Shown here: positions 34,182 to 45,477 of the stretch, piece by piece
Numbering within the stretch: the stretch's first letter is position 1
Layout: each line of letters begins with the position of its first letter
Assembly: GCA_963971405.1 (NCBI GenBank)
Contig: OZ020488.1
Coordinates: 20,355,089-20,419,088, forward strand
Direction: 5' to 3'
DNA length: 64,000 nt
From: Psococerastis gibbosa
Taxonomy: Eukaryota > Arthropoda > Insecta > Psocodea > Psocidae
The notes under the pieces: model-generated
Database searches by the model: none
Told to the model about the DNA's origin: nothing
What the model saw: the letters and a program-made list of their open reading frames with translations, nothing else
Translations under genes and position numbers: made by a program

Positions 34182-34336
34182 GGTATACTGCGGGCCTACT
34201 ATGCCGTTTAGTAATAACTTAATTTGAGATTAAAAATGTAAACAAGATCATCTCAGAATGAAAAGCGCTATTCACAATTGTTTTGTTTCCATTTCTAATT
34301 CCCCAGATTAAGTTAATATTAAACAGAAGTATACCT
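34182..34336. mobile_element. 155-bp foldback related to 27659-28031
   Basis: GGTATACT and AGTATACC close the two ends. GTTTA-TAATAACTTAATTTGAG on the left matches the inverse of CCCCAGATTAAGTTAATATT on the right. ATTAAAAATGTAAACAAG is matched by the inverse of TTTTGTTTCCATTTCTAAT. The left arm also carries GGGCCTACTATGCCGTTTA, the start motif of the larger element at 27659. Confidence 0.7.
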
Positions 34337-37300
34337 GGAGCATATTCTTATTATTATTATCCGTGGGATCGTTGGCATTACAATATTACTATATTACGTA
34401 TTGTTCTCTTCTCAGACTTGTACTCGCGGGGTAGTAAGTTTCAATAGATATGAAATAGGGCCTTGGGATGCTTTATTATGGGTAATAGTAGTAGTAGATT
34501 TTTGGCAGAGTCCCAGGCCACGGTGAGGGCCCATAGGACACATTATGGGTAATAATAAACTATAGAAAACTATAAGACGTGAAAACATTTGAAGATACAT
34601 AAACGAAATATTCAACATTTTTAAAATATTTCACGATCTACAGTACATGCCACCGTTGGGTTCAACGAATTGATATATAAAAAGAAAGGATTAAAAAAGT
34701 AGTGAAGTGTGTCTCCATTCACACTACAAATTACACTAGCAGGATCAATAACAGTACAAAAAAGAAAAAGTTTTTAAATGATGCAAGCACCTTCATGCCA
34801 ACACGAATAATAAATAGGTAAATAATTTAGCAGCCTAGCCAATGTTTTCATCAAAGGCAACGCGCGGAACTTTCCTTTTGAGGGAATATTTCCAATTGAA
34901 CAGTTGTGGATCGATGCTACACGGGGCTTTTCCACGGTGTTAATTAGGGGGTAGTAATTTTTTATGGTACACGAGTATCCATTGATGTATAATGAAACAA
35001 GCAACGACTTCAAAGCCAACGCAGATGAGTATGCATGGTGACGATTTTTTTTTTTTTTTTTTTTTTTTTGTAGACTGAACCAATGGAAGAGAAGGGGTGG
35101 GGTGGGACCTGCCCCATTCAAGTGTACTACGGTTACAACAGGGAGGTCCCAAATAATGGAATTAGTTTTGTAAAATGCCAACAACTTGTTAGCATAGGCC
35201 GGCATAGTCAACGGCTGCTACAGAGAATTGGAGTTTATGAACATGGGGACGATTATTCTACATTTACAGCCATTATATAGGTTAGCTGTTGGCCGACTAG
35301 CCCTTCGAGGCTTAAGCTAGCCTAATATAAAGACGTCATTCATTTCATTTCATTAACGTAGACTCCGGCCAACCTTGGATCAATCCTAACCCGTGGTTTA
35401 GTTTTTTTATTTAATTTCCTACTAAAGTTATTAAATATTTAGTCTATCAATGCTGTTGAGAACTAATCCATGCACTAAATTCTTGAATAACTGGCGCAGA
35501 AAATGAAATAAAGAATAAATTTTTGGGCTCAGGAGTGACCAAATTCTATGGTAAGTTTTCCCCAAATACAAAATTATTTGAATAAAAAAGTTTCTTTTTC
35601 ATTTTTCAAAGATTTTCAAAGACTGACACTCTGAATAATGTTCTTGCTAATTTCAACAAAATATTTCGCTCAGTGTACACAATAGAAAAGAGAAAAGGGG
35701 TCAGCTTGTATTTCAATTGAGAGGAAACGCGAAAACAGGAAAAAGTAAGCAAACATTACAACGCAAACAAAAACTCTGGGCTCAGGATCTCTGGCCCCCA
35801 TAACGGATTAAGAATCCAAGCGATAAAGTAACCAGGAAAACAAATAAATGTATCATTTTTATGGCCAATAACTTATGTAAAGCATAAAATATATCTGACC
35901 CTCATAAAATTAATTGAAAATAGGGCTCTCCCCAAGGCGAAATCCGTATTTATAGTTTCTAAACAATCTGATAACAATATCGTTCGACCACCATAAAAAC
36001 TTGGGAGTGATTTGCAAGGTAGCAATTTAGGTAATGGCAGCATGCATACCATTGGGACATTCTAGCATTCTAATGTGCGACAGGCTATTTAACCTGAATA
36101 TGCGGTCATCATCACTTACACTGTATTATTCATGCACAAACTGCGGTCTAGTTACTTTCCATAATACATGGATAATTTTTAATTAACGTATTAATATTGC
36201 TACATTTTTTGGTACTTGCACAATATATTTGATCTGAACCTTTCTCCCAAACCTCATATTTAGGCCGTTTTAGAAGGCCTCATAAAATATCGAATAAGAC
36301 ATAAACACATAGTGCCATTCGGAATTTTTTCAAATCCCTTCCACCTAAAAGTAATGGATTTTTCACCCATTGATTAAACTGAAGTTGATGCTCGCCGGTT
36401 CGTAGATTATTAACGAAAAAGGGTTTTTAGTTTGTCGAAAAATCCATACTGAACTACCAAAGTTGTCATTTTCCATTTAGGATTTTCACAACGCATTCAA
36501 GCAGTACAACGAAAGGCAGTCATGGCGTTTCATCCACACGATTGGAGACAGCACAAAGGATGATATAATTAAAAAATAACTTATTTTCTTGCGCCGAGAA
36601 GCGTGTGAAACGAACGGAAACAATGAAGACATCGGCCAAGTGCAACGTCCAACAGTGGGATGAATTAAGACCTGAGACCCCAAGGGACAGTCATGACTTA
36701 CCACTTTTCATAATTATTACTAAGCAGCGGATAAGGTCGTAACACCCCGGCATCATAACAATGTACGAGTATCGTGCAACTAACACTCGACACTTTGGCA
36801 CGATTGACTTTGTTTTAAGAAGAAGTTTTAATTGTTGGACAGTTTGTCGGAACATTTTTGTAATTAATGGTTTCAAATGACTATCAGAGCATATCCTATT
36901 GTTTTAAATCATAAGTTGAGAAACCCTGACAGAAGTGAGATTTAAGCCTATACTTCTATGGTAATTATTATTGTCAGTAACAATTTGAACAATCGAAGGA
37001 TTTATTTACCGTTCCCAAAGATTATCACTATAATTTAACCTTAAAGAAAAACATAGGGGTTCTGGAAGGAAAGGAGCGAACTTGCAGGGTAAATTCTAAT
37101 AACAATCCGTTCATTGAACAGTCGAAAGCTTTGGGAGAGAGAAAATCGTGACAGCTTAAAATGAGGCAAAAGTATAATGATTTGACATAGATGGTCATAT
37201 CTGCCGCAAGAATGAACAAATAAACACCCACAATGACTAGGAAGTTCTGCTATTGTGTATGTGTTCAAAATGCTATACCTTTATAGGATTTAATCAGATT

Positions 37301-39784
37301 TTTTAGAGGACGATTGGAATGGACAACTTGCCTGTAGAATTACCAGTTGTCATTCGCAACTATAGCGCCCATGATTAACTTATGGAGAATCCTCGCGCAG
37401 ATGGTTGATTAGTTGGCTTAGATAGTGTAGTGTGAGTGTGTATAGAATGGTTGGTGCAAAACGACAGAATCTACATCAGAAAGTTTTTATGAGCTGACGT
37501 GTCTTGGGGAAACCGTTAACTTTCGTGCTGTTGGCTTCATGTTGTCTTCCCGCCAGCTTCAGAAATCGACCAGATATCTGCTGCTAGCCTATTTGCTGCA
37601 ATGAAAAAAACGGTCGGCAACTCGCCACCGCAAACTCGTCCGTGTGTACCGGGCCTTTAAGCACTGACCGTGGAGCATAAACAGTTGGAAGATGTGAGAA
37701 CTTGGTACAGCTATCAATTAAAACGCACTTAACGTCAACTGCAGCCAACAACCCGTTTGAGCGCTAACCGTCATAATCGACACATCAAACAAGGCGAATC
37801 GTTAATCAAGTTTACAACTACCGAGAACCCATTCAAAAATTAAACTTAGGTGTTACCAGTTGCCACAACATAATGTTGTTGATAACACCCATCACGTTGG
37901 ATTAACAAGCCGATATTAATGGCGGCAGCTACCATCGCTGGTAAAACTACGAAAAGAGGAATCCGATGGAAGCCGCCATGCATTATATAGGAACAGGAAA
38001 AAACCAACGCCTAATCATAAATACGCATTGCTGATAGCGGTGGAACGTAGGGGAAAATGGCAAAGGTATCGTTTCCAGGATGTGGGTTCCAATATAAAAA
38101 AAGGAAATAAGCGCCAAATTAAAAACAAATGAACCATTCAACAGTTTTTTGAGGCGATATTTCTAACTCCCGCGACGTTTTGGGTCGGTACCTGCCAGGT
38201 TCAGTTGTTAATGAATAGTCTGGGCAATCAGCTCAGGACTCAGCACCCTTCTTCAATGGAACGTGCAACGTGCAGTGTGTAGGAAAATCGGCCTTCCAAA
38301 ATGCGATGCCCGTCCACGAAGGCCTGTATGACTACCCCTATTATAAAGTTGGATGAGGTAACGAGGCAATCAGCAATGGTGCTGTGTCAGCTGGCACAGG
38401 ATGTTGTGAAAGACGGGCGGCTGCCATCACCAATTTCTTTACTTCTTTTGAAACGTCAGTCAAGGCCCCCCCCCCTAAAATAACAATGTAAGCACCACTG
38501 TTTTCCTTAGCGTTACGCTGACAAGAAATTTATTGGACATGGCGGCCTGTCAATCCCCATACTTTTACCCAACTATAAAACATTTTTTAACTCATATACT
38601 TTTCCCCCCTCGTTTTTCCTTCATCAGTTTCATAAGGTTTGTCATTAAAATGGATGATAGCTCGCTCGTAACGGTTAATATTATTTCGGAATTTTATTGA
38701 GTTTTTATTCCACAGTTTATCGGTTGCACGTGGTTTACGGCCACGTTTTCGGAGAGATTGGGGATTCTGATTGAAATTTTTGGTGCCCCAAGGCTATACA
38801 TTGCTCTCAACAGTTTTATTAAAGAATCCATTGAATTTTCTTTCAACTAACTCTCTCTCTCTCACTCTGCACGATAGGACAATATAGTAGAATAAAAATG
38901 TAGAGGAACATTTCCTTGAATGAAGTATACACAATGATGGCTCTACGATCAATATTTCCCCTGTAATTTGGCTTTTTGCTTTTAAAAAAAAAGGAGGGGG
39001 AAATGTGGGATGTCCCATTCCACTTAGCGCTGTTTTATAAACTACTCCAAGCGAAGACATAAAAAGTTGCTTTTAGATTACTGGTATGCGTCCCTTATTG
39101 TTGTGCAAGGTTAATAAAGGTTAAAAACAGACGCTTTGCTTTGTTTTACCTCCCAGCGTCTCGGCAGTCATAATGGAAAATGAAACGTGACGAAACGTAT
39201 TGTATAATATGATCATTTAATTATTGATGAATAAAAAAAATTCCCATAAAAGAAAAAAAAATCCGCTGCAAAATCATAAATACCAACATCAAATTAATTT
39301 CACGCATGCGAAATAAAATATGTACTGACATCAAAGTTCCTCCTACTAGCCGCATCAATTAATTAAAGAAAATTAATTACAACTGCAATTAAATTTAAGA
39401 GCATGCCAAAGTCCAACATAAAATTACACACAATGATGCATTTTAATTTATTGTAGGGTATTACATTTTAAAAGCGATTTTAATTAATTTTTAACTCCTA
39501 TGCACCGAGGATTCGGCGAGGAAAATTTTTTTGAAGCAGTCAAGGCAAAAGCAGACAACGAACTTTGACAAATATACATTATAACAGTACGTTAAAATGG
39601 ATTCGACGAATGCTAGAACCGCGGAAAAATGAAAAGAAATGTTGCGCAGAAAATATGACTTTAACGTCTTTGGAAATTGTCCTCGTTTAAATTAACATTG
39701 TAAAGTTAAGAACAAATGGGTCAGCCGTTTTTTGCAAAGTCAAATTTTTCGTAAAATACTGATCAATGTTTGATATGCAGTATG
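34337..39784. other. Long unassigned stretch
   Basis: Contains a 25-T run at 35045-35069, a (CATTT)n-like tail near 35336-35353 that could end a decayed retroelement, a CT-rich run near 38848-38863 and a C run near 38466-38474. The part at 39270-39500 has many TTAATTAA and AATTAATT motifs. I recognise no gene. Confidence 0.4.
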
Positions 39785-40020
39785 TGGCCCCCACGAATAT
39801 CAATTGGTCACAGTTTTGGAAGGAGTGGACCTATAACATAGTCTTGAAATTGTGGTCAAATTGTGTTAGCACAGGCTACGTACTATGTATCATAATGTAG
39901 AGGCGCATTTCTTCGACTTTATTACTTCTCAATTATGGCTCTAAGATCGAGAGGTTATGAGAAATTCTACCCTAAAAAAAAAAAAAAAACGCGTAGTGGG
40001 GGCGTCCAATTTGCTCTTAC
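39785..40020 (+). repeat. Shared-ends repeat, copy 1
   Basis: It begins CACGAATATCAATTGGTCAC and ends with an A run, AGTGGGGGCGTCCAATTTGC and TCTTAC. The same start and end motifs bracket 49935-50322 and 59503-60183, with interiors of different length. The type is unknown. Confidence 0.4.
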
Positions 40021-40394
40021 GAGGAAGCTGGCCGTACACATTGGCCACCCCTGGATCACATAAAAATAGGTTGGTTTTTATTTTTTATTTATTTTATAGA
40101 GATTTGGTATATTCAATTGGTAGAGGACTATTTCATGCATAGCACTACGAACGACGTTTTTGTTTTGGAGCAGGAGTATTTCCGTGAAACTGATAATATA
40201 CAGAATTTTACCGAATTATCCAATTCATGGACAAATTATAACATTAAAAATGCAAAAACACCTTATAATAGGGTGTATGAAATAGTCCTCTACCAATTGA
40301 ATATACCAAATCTCTATAAAATAAATAAAAAAGTTAAAAACCAACCTATTTTGTTGTGATCCAGGGGTGGCCAATGTGTACGGCCAGCTTCCTC
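40021..40394. mobile_element. GAGGAAGCTGG MITE, copy 1
   Basis: The terminal inverted repeats start GAGGAAGCTGGCCGTACAC and run about 120-130 bp inward (TTGGCCACCCCTGGATCAC, AATAGGTTGGTTTTTA, ATTTGGTATATTCAATTGG, TAGAGGACTATTTCAT). The loop is about 120 bp. TTA occurs at both borders (with one extra C at the left), so a 3-bp duplication is possible. The ORF at 40117-40359 lies within the repeat. It sits exactly at the end of the shared-ends repeat. Confidence 0.85.
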
Positions 40395-40510
40395 TTAATG
40401 GTCACAATAATTATTTTCATCTTACTCGTTCACTCGCAAGCCCTACAACGGAAGCCATGGATGATCCATAGCTCTGGCAGGGAACCCTCTCATCCCGAAT
40501 GGAAGTAGTT
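40395..40510. other. Unassigned spacer
   Basis: Short stretch between two inverted-repeat elements; nothing recognised. Confidence 0.5.
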
Positions 40511-40669
40511 AATGGCTGTGTTCAACTTTCCCGTTCAACCCGTGTTTCAACGTGCGGGCAACAATGAGCCACATGAGTGGTCTACTGAGATTCTAGTCGC
40601 TCATTGGCTACCGGCAAGCTGATACCTGATACTCAAGTTGAACGTGGAAATTGGACGGACATAACCATT
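40511..40669. mobile_element. 159-bp inverted-repeat element
   Basis: AATGGCTGTGTTCAACTTTC plus CCGTTCAAC on the left matches the inverse of GTTGAACGTGGAAATTGGAC plus GGACATAACCATT on the right, about 30 bp with several mismatches. AATGAGC and GCTCATT form an inner pair. A small MITE is the likeliest reading; there is no second copy to confirm it. Confidence 0.5.
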
Positions 40670-41280
40670 CAGAGAATGAAACTGCAATGAACAGCGGATG
40701 CTTGACATAATCCCGTAGAAAATTATATCACCGGCTGCAGCTATAGCAATCCCGTTATTAAAACAGCTGTTCGTCAATCGTCAAAGTAATGACAAGACAT
40801 GGGGTACCGCTGCCCGCTCGACCAGTCCGACATTCTGTTCCCCGTCTCCTAGGCCAATTACAAGTATTAACCACATCATAAAGTAATTAGGGAAATTTGC
40901 CCTAAGGTTGTCGTATCCCGATCCCAGTTTTGCGTTTCTCCACTAATGCGTTGCGTAGAGGAGAAAATTGGATTGTACCGGTATTGCAGCATATCATATG
41001 AGAATTATCCGCCACTAGAAAAGATGAAAATATTGGTTTCTGTCATCAATGGGTACTTCACAGTTCTAAGTTACTATAATAATAGCAAGGTGAAGGCACC
41101 TACCTAATATAATAGGTGACAGTGAGTTGCAAGATTGAAGATTCAGATATTTTTAAAGTGGGAATAATTTGCTTACGTTGGAAACATATTTTACAAACTT
41201 TTAGAACTTAAACTTACTTTAGGTGGTATGTCATCCATGGGTGCCTTTAAGTGTCCCACTTAACTATAAAATATTTAAGA

Positions 41281-41593
41281 TGATATTGGTCACCCCTGGA
41301 TTATTCAGTTATTTTTTTTTTTAAATTTACTACATAAGTTATAAAGATTTGGTTCATCGAAGTGGAGTACTTCATTCACAATATCACAGGGATATGTTGG
41401 GAATAATTATTTAATGAGCTTAACCAGTCCTTGGAAACATGACAGCACCAAAAAGTAAAAATAGCCTATGATATTGTATATGAAGTAGTCCTCTACAACT
41501 TCCATTGACCGAATCTTTATTGTTTACGTAGTAAATTAAATAAAAAAAATAGAAACTGACTGACTTTTGAGTGATCCAGGGGTGACTTATATC
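41281..41593. mobile_element. Diverged relative of the GAGGAAGCTGG MITE
   Basis: TGATATTGGTCACCCCTGG and CCAGGGGTGACTTATATC are the ends. Inner matches are AATTTACTAC, TAAAGATTTGGT/ACCGAATCTTTA, GGAGTACTTCAT/ATGAAGTAGTCC and CAATATCA. The arms of about 110 bp are more diverged than in the copy at 40021, so it is older. Confidence 0.75.
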
Positions 41594-43204
41594 TACGTTC
41601 CATATCCCCTTATAATGTACAATTTGAATGGATATGTAACATTGTCGCAGTATTCAGTATAGAAATTACAACTTACCGAGCCTTTCCTCTTTATACAGAC
41701 TTCCAAAAAGCAAAAATCAGCCGCAGCACACCCTACCTTTCCTCCACTCAGCCGCCATTGCAAGCCTCATTTAGCTGCCAATATAACGTTACCAAGTCCT
41801 AATGCACTGTCACACATAGTTCATAGGTACACAGCTACCCATGACACAGCCTTACGGCCTTTACCGCAGGACAAGCTGTTGTAGGAATCATTAATGGGTA
41901 TGCCATAGTTCCCTAGACTACGAACCCTCTATACCAAAGGGCGCCAAAAATGACCTCACAAAACGTGATACTAGTCCGCGACTCCAACCAGGCGTTAAAA
42001 ATATTGACGTTTTGACAACCCTAGTCGATACGACGCAAAGTCGCAAACACCCGGTTATTGAGGGTTTATCCGCAAAAGCGTGCCTACCTAGCCCCTTACT
42101 CCAGGGTATCCATAGCCTGGGGTATATTCCAAACCAGCAAAAGTCATACAGCACAATGGGTTTGATGTTTTTTTTTTCAATTTCACACACATAGATTTTA
42201 TGAAAATATATTTGGATTACAATCGACAAGGCACATTTCTTAAATTTCTAATTTCTAGCTTTCCTTTGAGTCTAGTATCCCATTAATGTCATAATTATGT
42301 CTATACTACCGTACATAACGTACTACATTACCGCAACAGCTCGTAACATCTGCCTCCCATTAGCATAAAGGACAAGGCGGTGCCCAAACTATAAAAACGC
42401 AGCCAAGGATAATGACATGGGCTTATTACGAGGGCTGTTACAAGTACGCCAGACACTACGACATTACAATATTATTTGCATAGTTAAATAGGCTTTTTAT
42501 TAATGGACTTGAGCTAACGATGCTAATAAAAGCCAACGAACACATGACACAAAATTAGTTTTGTAATTGGCAGAAATGTCTATAATTAAATGAATTTAGA
42601 TGGCAATATTGTATGCTGCAGGATATTTAATTGATTTTCACTTTGTGGCGGATCGTCAAAGGAATAATATCAAACACTCGTTCGTTTGACATGAAAGGCT
42701 AGTTTATAAACTAATACCATAAAAGTCATACGTACAACATTACAACAACTAGCGCTTAAGTGTAAATAAAAACGGCAGTAACAACAAGTTACACGAGTCT
42801 TTCAATGAGGCTTATGGAGTCCAAAAGGTTAAAATTGCCTCAATTAATGGAACGTCTACGTCTGGGCATACCGTCCTATAATACGTAACATAGTCTACTG
42901 GAACATAATACGATGGTTAAAATCACCAGGTAAGCGAAGTTTGGAAACGAAAGTGATTTGAAAGCTGCATTATTGCAAATAATGTGTGTTTCTTGAAACG
43001 GTTACTTTTTAATAATAATAATGTTTTTATTGAAGAAAAGAAAATACAGGTACCCTCATTTGGAGAGAATGGGAGGACACTAGCATCTTCCAAACTTAGC
43101 TAAAGAAACAGGACCGAATGCAATTCACTTATCGTATCTATGACAAATAAAATGGTGTGGGCGCGAGACCTGTACATGTGAGGGTAATAGGCTCAGTCTT
43201 ACAA
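41594..43204. other. Unassigned; possible regulatory DNA
   Basis: The part at 42440-42700 has ATTTGCATA (octamer-like), TTTTATTAATGG, TAATTGG, TAATTAAATG and TTTAATTGATTTT within 260 bp, spaced by non-repetitive sequence. It looks more like a developmental enhancer than like transposon DNA, but that is only an impression. No gene seen. Confidence 0.3.
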
Positions 43205-43338
43205 CATGAATAAATAAATAAATGACTTTTGTACTATTAGTTCGCCAACCTAGCGAAGTTAGAGCTATAAAGACCACTTTTAAATTCAACTAGGAAGGCC
43301 CGGGACAGCCTACTTTACATGCCCTCCGAAGCATGGCC
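43205..43338 (-). mobile_element. tRNA-derived SINE (family 1), copy 7, interrupted
   Basis: Reversed tail AATAAATAAATAAATGAC and body (GCCAACCTAGCGAAGTTAG, GGCCCGGGACAGCC, CATGCCCTCCGAAGCATGGCC). It stops exactly where the AAAGAACCGG element begins. The remaining SINE head is not found beyond that element. Confidence 0.85.
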
Positions 43339-44217
43339 AAAGAACCGGTCCGAGTTTACTCGAACATGCTTTCCAATTTATCGATTAGTAGAGAGAGAAA
43401 ATGATTAATTTCATGGTAAATAATTTTCCTATGGTTAAATTTCAGATATCAGGGGGGGGGGGGGGCGTCCACCTAACGTCACTGAAGGTAACGAAAATTC
43501 TAGATAGGTCAGACCTACACATTACCACACAGCAATAATGGCAGGGCACGCAATGCATTTGAGCGTGAATTTGCTTTCATTTCTTCAAAAAAAAATTTTT
43601 GCACAAAATCCAATAGTTTCTTGGAAAACCAAACTATCCGGTTTCATTACTCAATTTAACACATAAAACATGCTTGAAGTTAGAAATCATAGATAGAAAG
43701 GTTTCGCAGAAAAATGATTTTTTAGTAATTTTTCACTAAAATGTAGTTATTTTTTTTTTTTTTTACCCCCAGAAGCAAACTATCAAGGGGCAAGCGACCC
43801 CCGCATTTTATTAACATTAATAATGACTACAATATATGTGAATTTAAAAGAAATCGTTGGAGCCGCTCTTGAGAAATAATTGTTTTAGACGTTTTTTTGT
43901 TGTTGAGTTTTTTGAGAATAAAACCCCCCCAAATTGAGTTAGCCCAAAATAAAAATAAATGGTCTCGAGGTATGATTTTTATAAACCTACATGCCAAATT
44001 TCATTTAAATCGACCGAGTAGTTTGCCCGGAAATCGATGAACAGACAGACAGACAGCAGAGCGACAGACAGACAGACATTTCGTAAAAACCAATTTTTTG
44101 GGTTCCTGGGACCTCAAAACGTGTAAATCCGTTGAAATCTCAGAATCGAAAATTTCGACCGTCACAAAGCTTTCCTTATACTACGTATGAATTGGAAAGC
44201 AATAAATTGGAAAGCAA
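43339..44217 (+). mobile_element. AAAGAACCGG family repeat, copy C, inserted at a SINE
   Basis: It has the same order of landmarks as copy A: AAAGAACCGGTCCGAGTTTA, a G run near 43453-43465, CCCCCAGAAGCAAACTATC, (CAGA)n near 44040-44078 and an ATTGGAAAGC end, here duplicated. By eye it is closest to copy B in its first 100 bp. The junction with the SINE at 43338/43339 is sharp. Confidence 0.8.
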
Positions 44218-45175
44218 AAATATAGCGAGTGTAGCGCATCACACACCTGACACCACATTGTTGTAGTGGGAGAACGCACCAGGGCCCTAATATTTACAAC
44301 CACTCGCCCTGATAAGACTGCCGCAATTAGCAGGTTTTTTTTATATTTCACATAAACTGACTTCATTGCGTCCCAGTTACGTAAGTACGACTGGCAGCAA
44401 AATGTCAATTTCGGACAAGAGATAATATTGACGTTGGCGAGTTAGTTGCAGCTTTTGCCAGAGACAGGTCTAGCGGTCCGGAAGATCCGGTTTGGAGGAA
44501 GAGGAGTGGAAAAAATTATACACTAGGACAGAATTGCGTGGGCTAGGGCTTTTCGCATGCTTATTCACTTATTATTAAATATGGCGTCACTGATTCCATA
44601 TTTCGTGATCTGTGACCAATTTTCAATTATATCCCTGGGCCGTGACTACGTAAAAATTAAAAGAAAATCTTAATGCCCATCATTAGGACATAATGCCAGT
44701 ACAGTCAGTAACAAGGTATTATTTATTAAGTGTTGTTTTAGTCACTAATTTAATAGGAATGCCTTTGACCCCGACAGTCGTCGTAGGAGTTTTCGCCTTC
44801 AGATTCAATTAAATATTGTCGTTACGATGTGTAAACTTGACTTGCCTGATGCACTTTGACATCTACTTTTTAATTTGAATAACAGGGTTTCTGAATGAAT
44901 GTGCGGTGTTTTGGTATGTGGTTTGGTATTATAGCAGATTTAAGTTTTTGCTAAACAACGACAAACTTTGTCCTCTCAAAATAAGCATCGGTCTTCCAAA
45001 ACTGCGACATGAATGAAGATCTACGCCGCTATTCTATATGGCAACCTTGCTAGATGACCGAACTATTTTGTAAGTAAAAGAAAATCTAATGTTATTGCAA
45101 TGTATGAAGCACATACAGTATATAAAATTCGCAGAGTAAGCCAAATTATATACATTTATTGTTGGATTTTCCAAC
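44218..45175. other. Unassigned DNA
   Basis: Nothing recognised. Confidence 0.5.
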
Positions 45176-45477
45176 TTGACCTAAATTACGCCATGGAACA
45201 GCAGCATCCCTCCGATGCGGATGGCTTTACACGCTGTCGTGGAGGCCTGGGGCGCCAGGCAGTAGTCTAAGTTTGAAATATACTACAGGCTTCTTCTAAC
45301 CACCGGTGTAATCGATTCACCCGCTATATCGCACCTTGCGGTGGTGGAGCCGGTGGTTGGAGGAACACTGTTGTATGTTTCAAACTTAGACTACTGCGTG
45401 GCACCCTAGGCCTTCACTACAGCTTGTAAAGCCATCCACATCGGGGAGATGCGGCAATTCCATGACGTAGGCCAAAT
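45176..45477. mobile_element. 302-bp foldback element
   Basis: Left arm TTGACCT, ACGCCATGGAA, GATGCGGATGGCTTTACA, GAGGCCTGGGGCGCCAGGC, AGTAGTCTAAGTTTGAAA matches the inverse of the right arm (GTTTCAAACTTAGACTACTG, GGCACCCTAGGCCTTCA, TGTAAAGCCATCCACATC, TTCCATGACGTAGGCC). Nearer the centre AACCACCGG and CCGGTGGTT continue the stem. Arms are about 120-125 bp with roughly 15% mismatch by eye. GC content is above the local average. No duplicate in the window. Confidence 0.8.

Noticed and set aside
40117-40359. 80-codon ORF
   Set aside because: Falls within the MITE at 40021-40394 and its arms.
42430-42452. Mariner-like end TTACGAGGGCTGTTACAAG
   Set aside because: No inverse partner and no transposase peptide within 2 kb.
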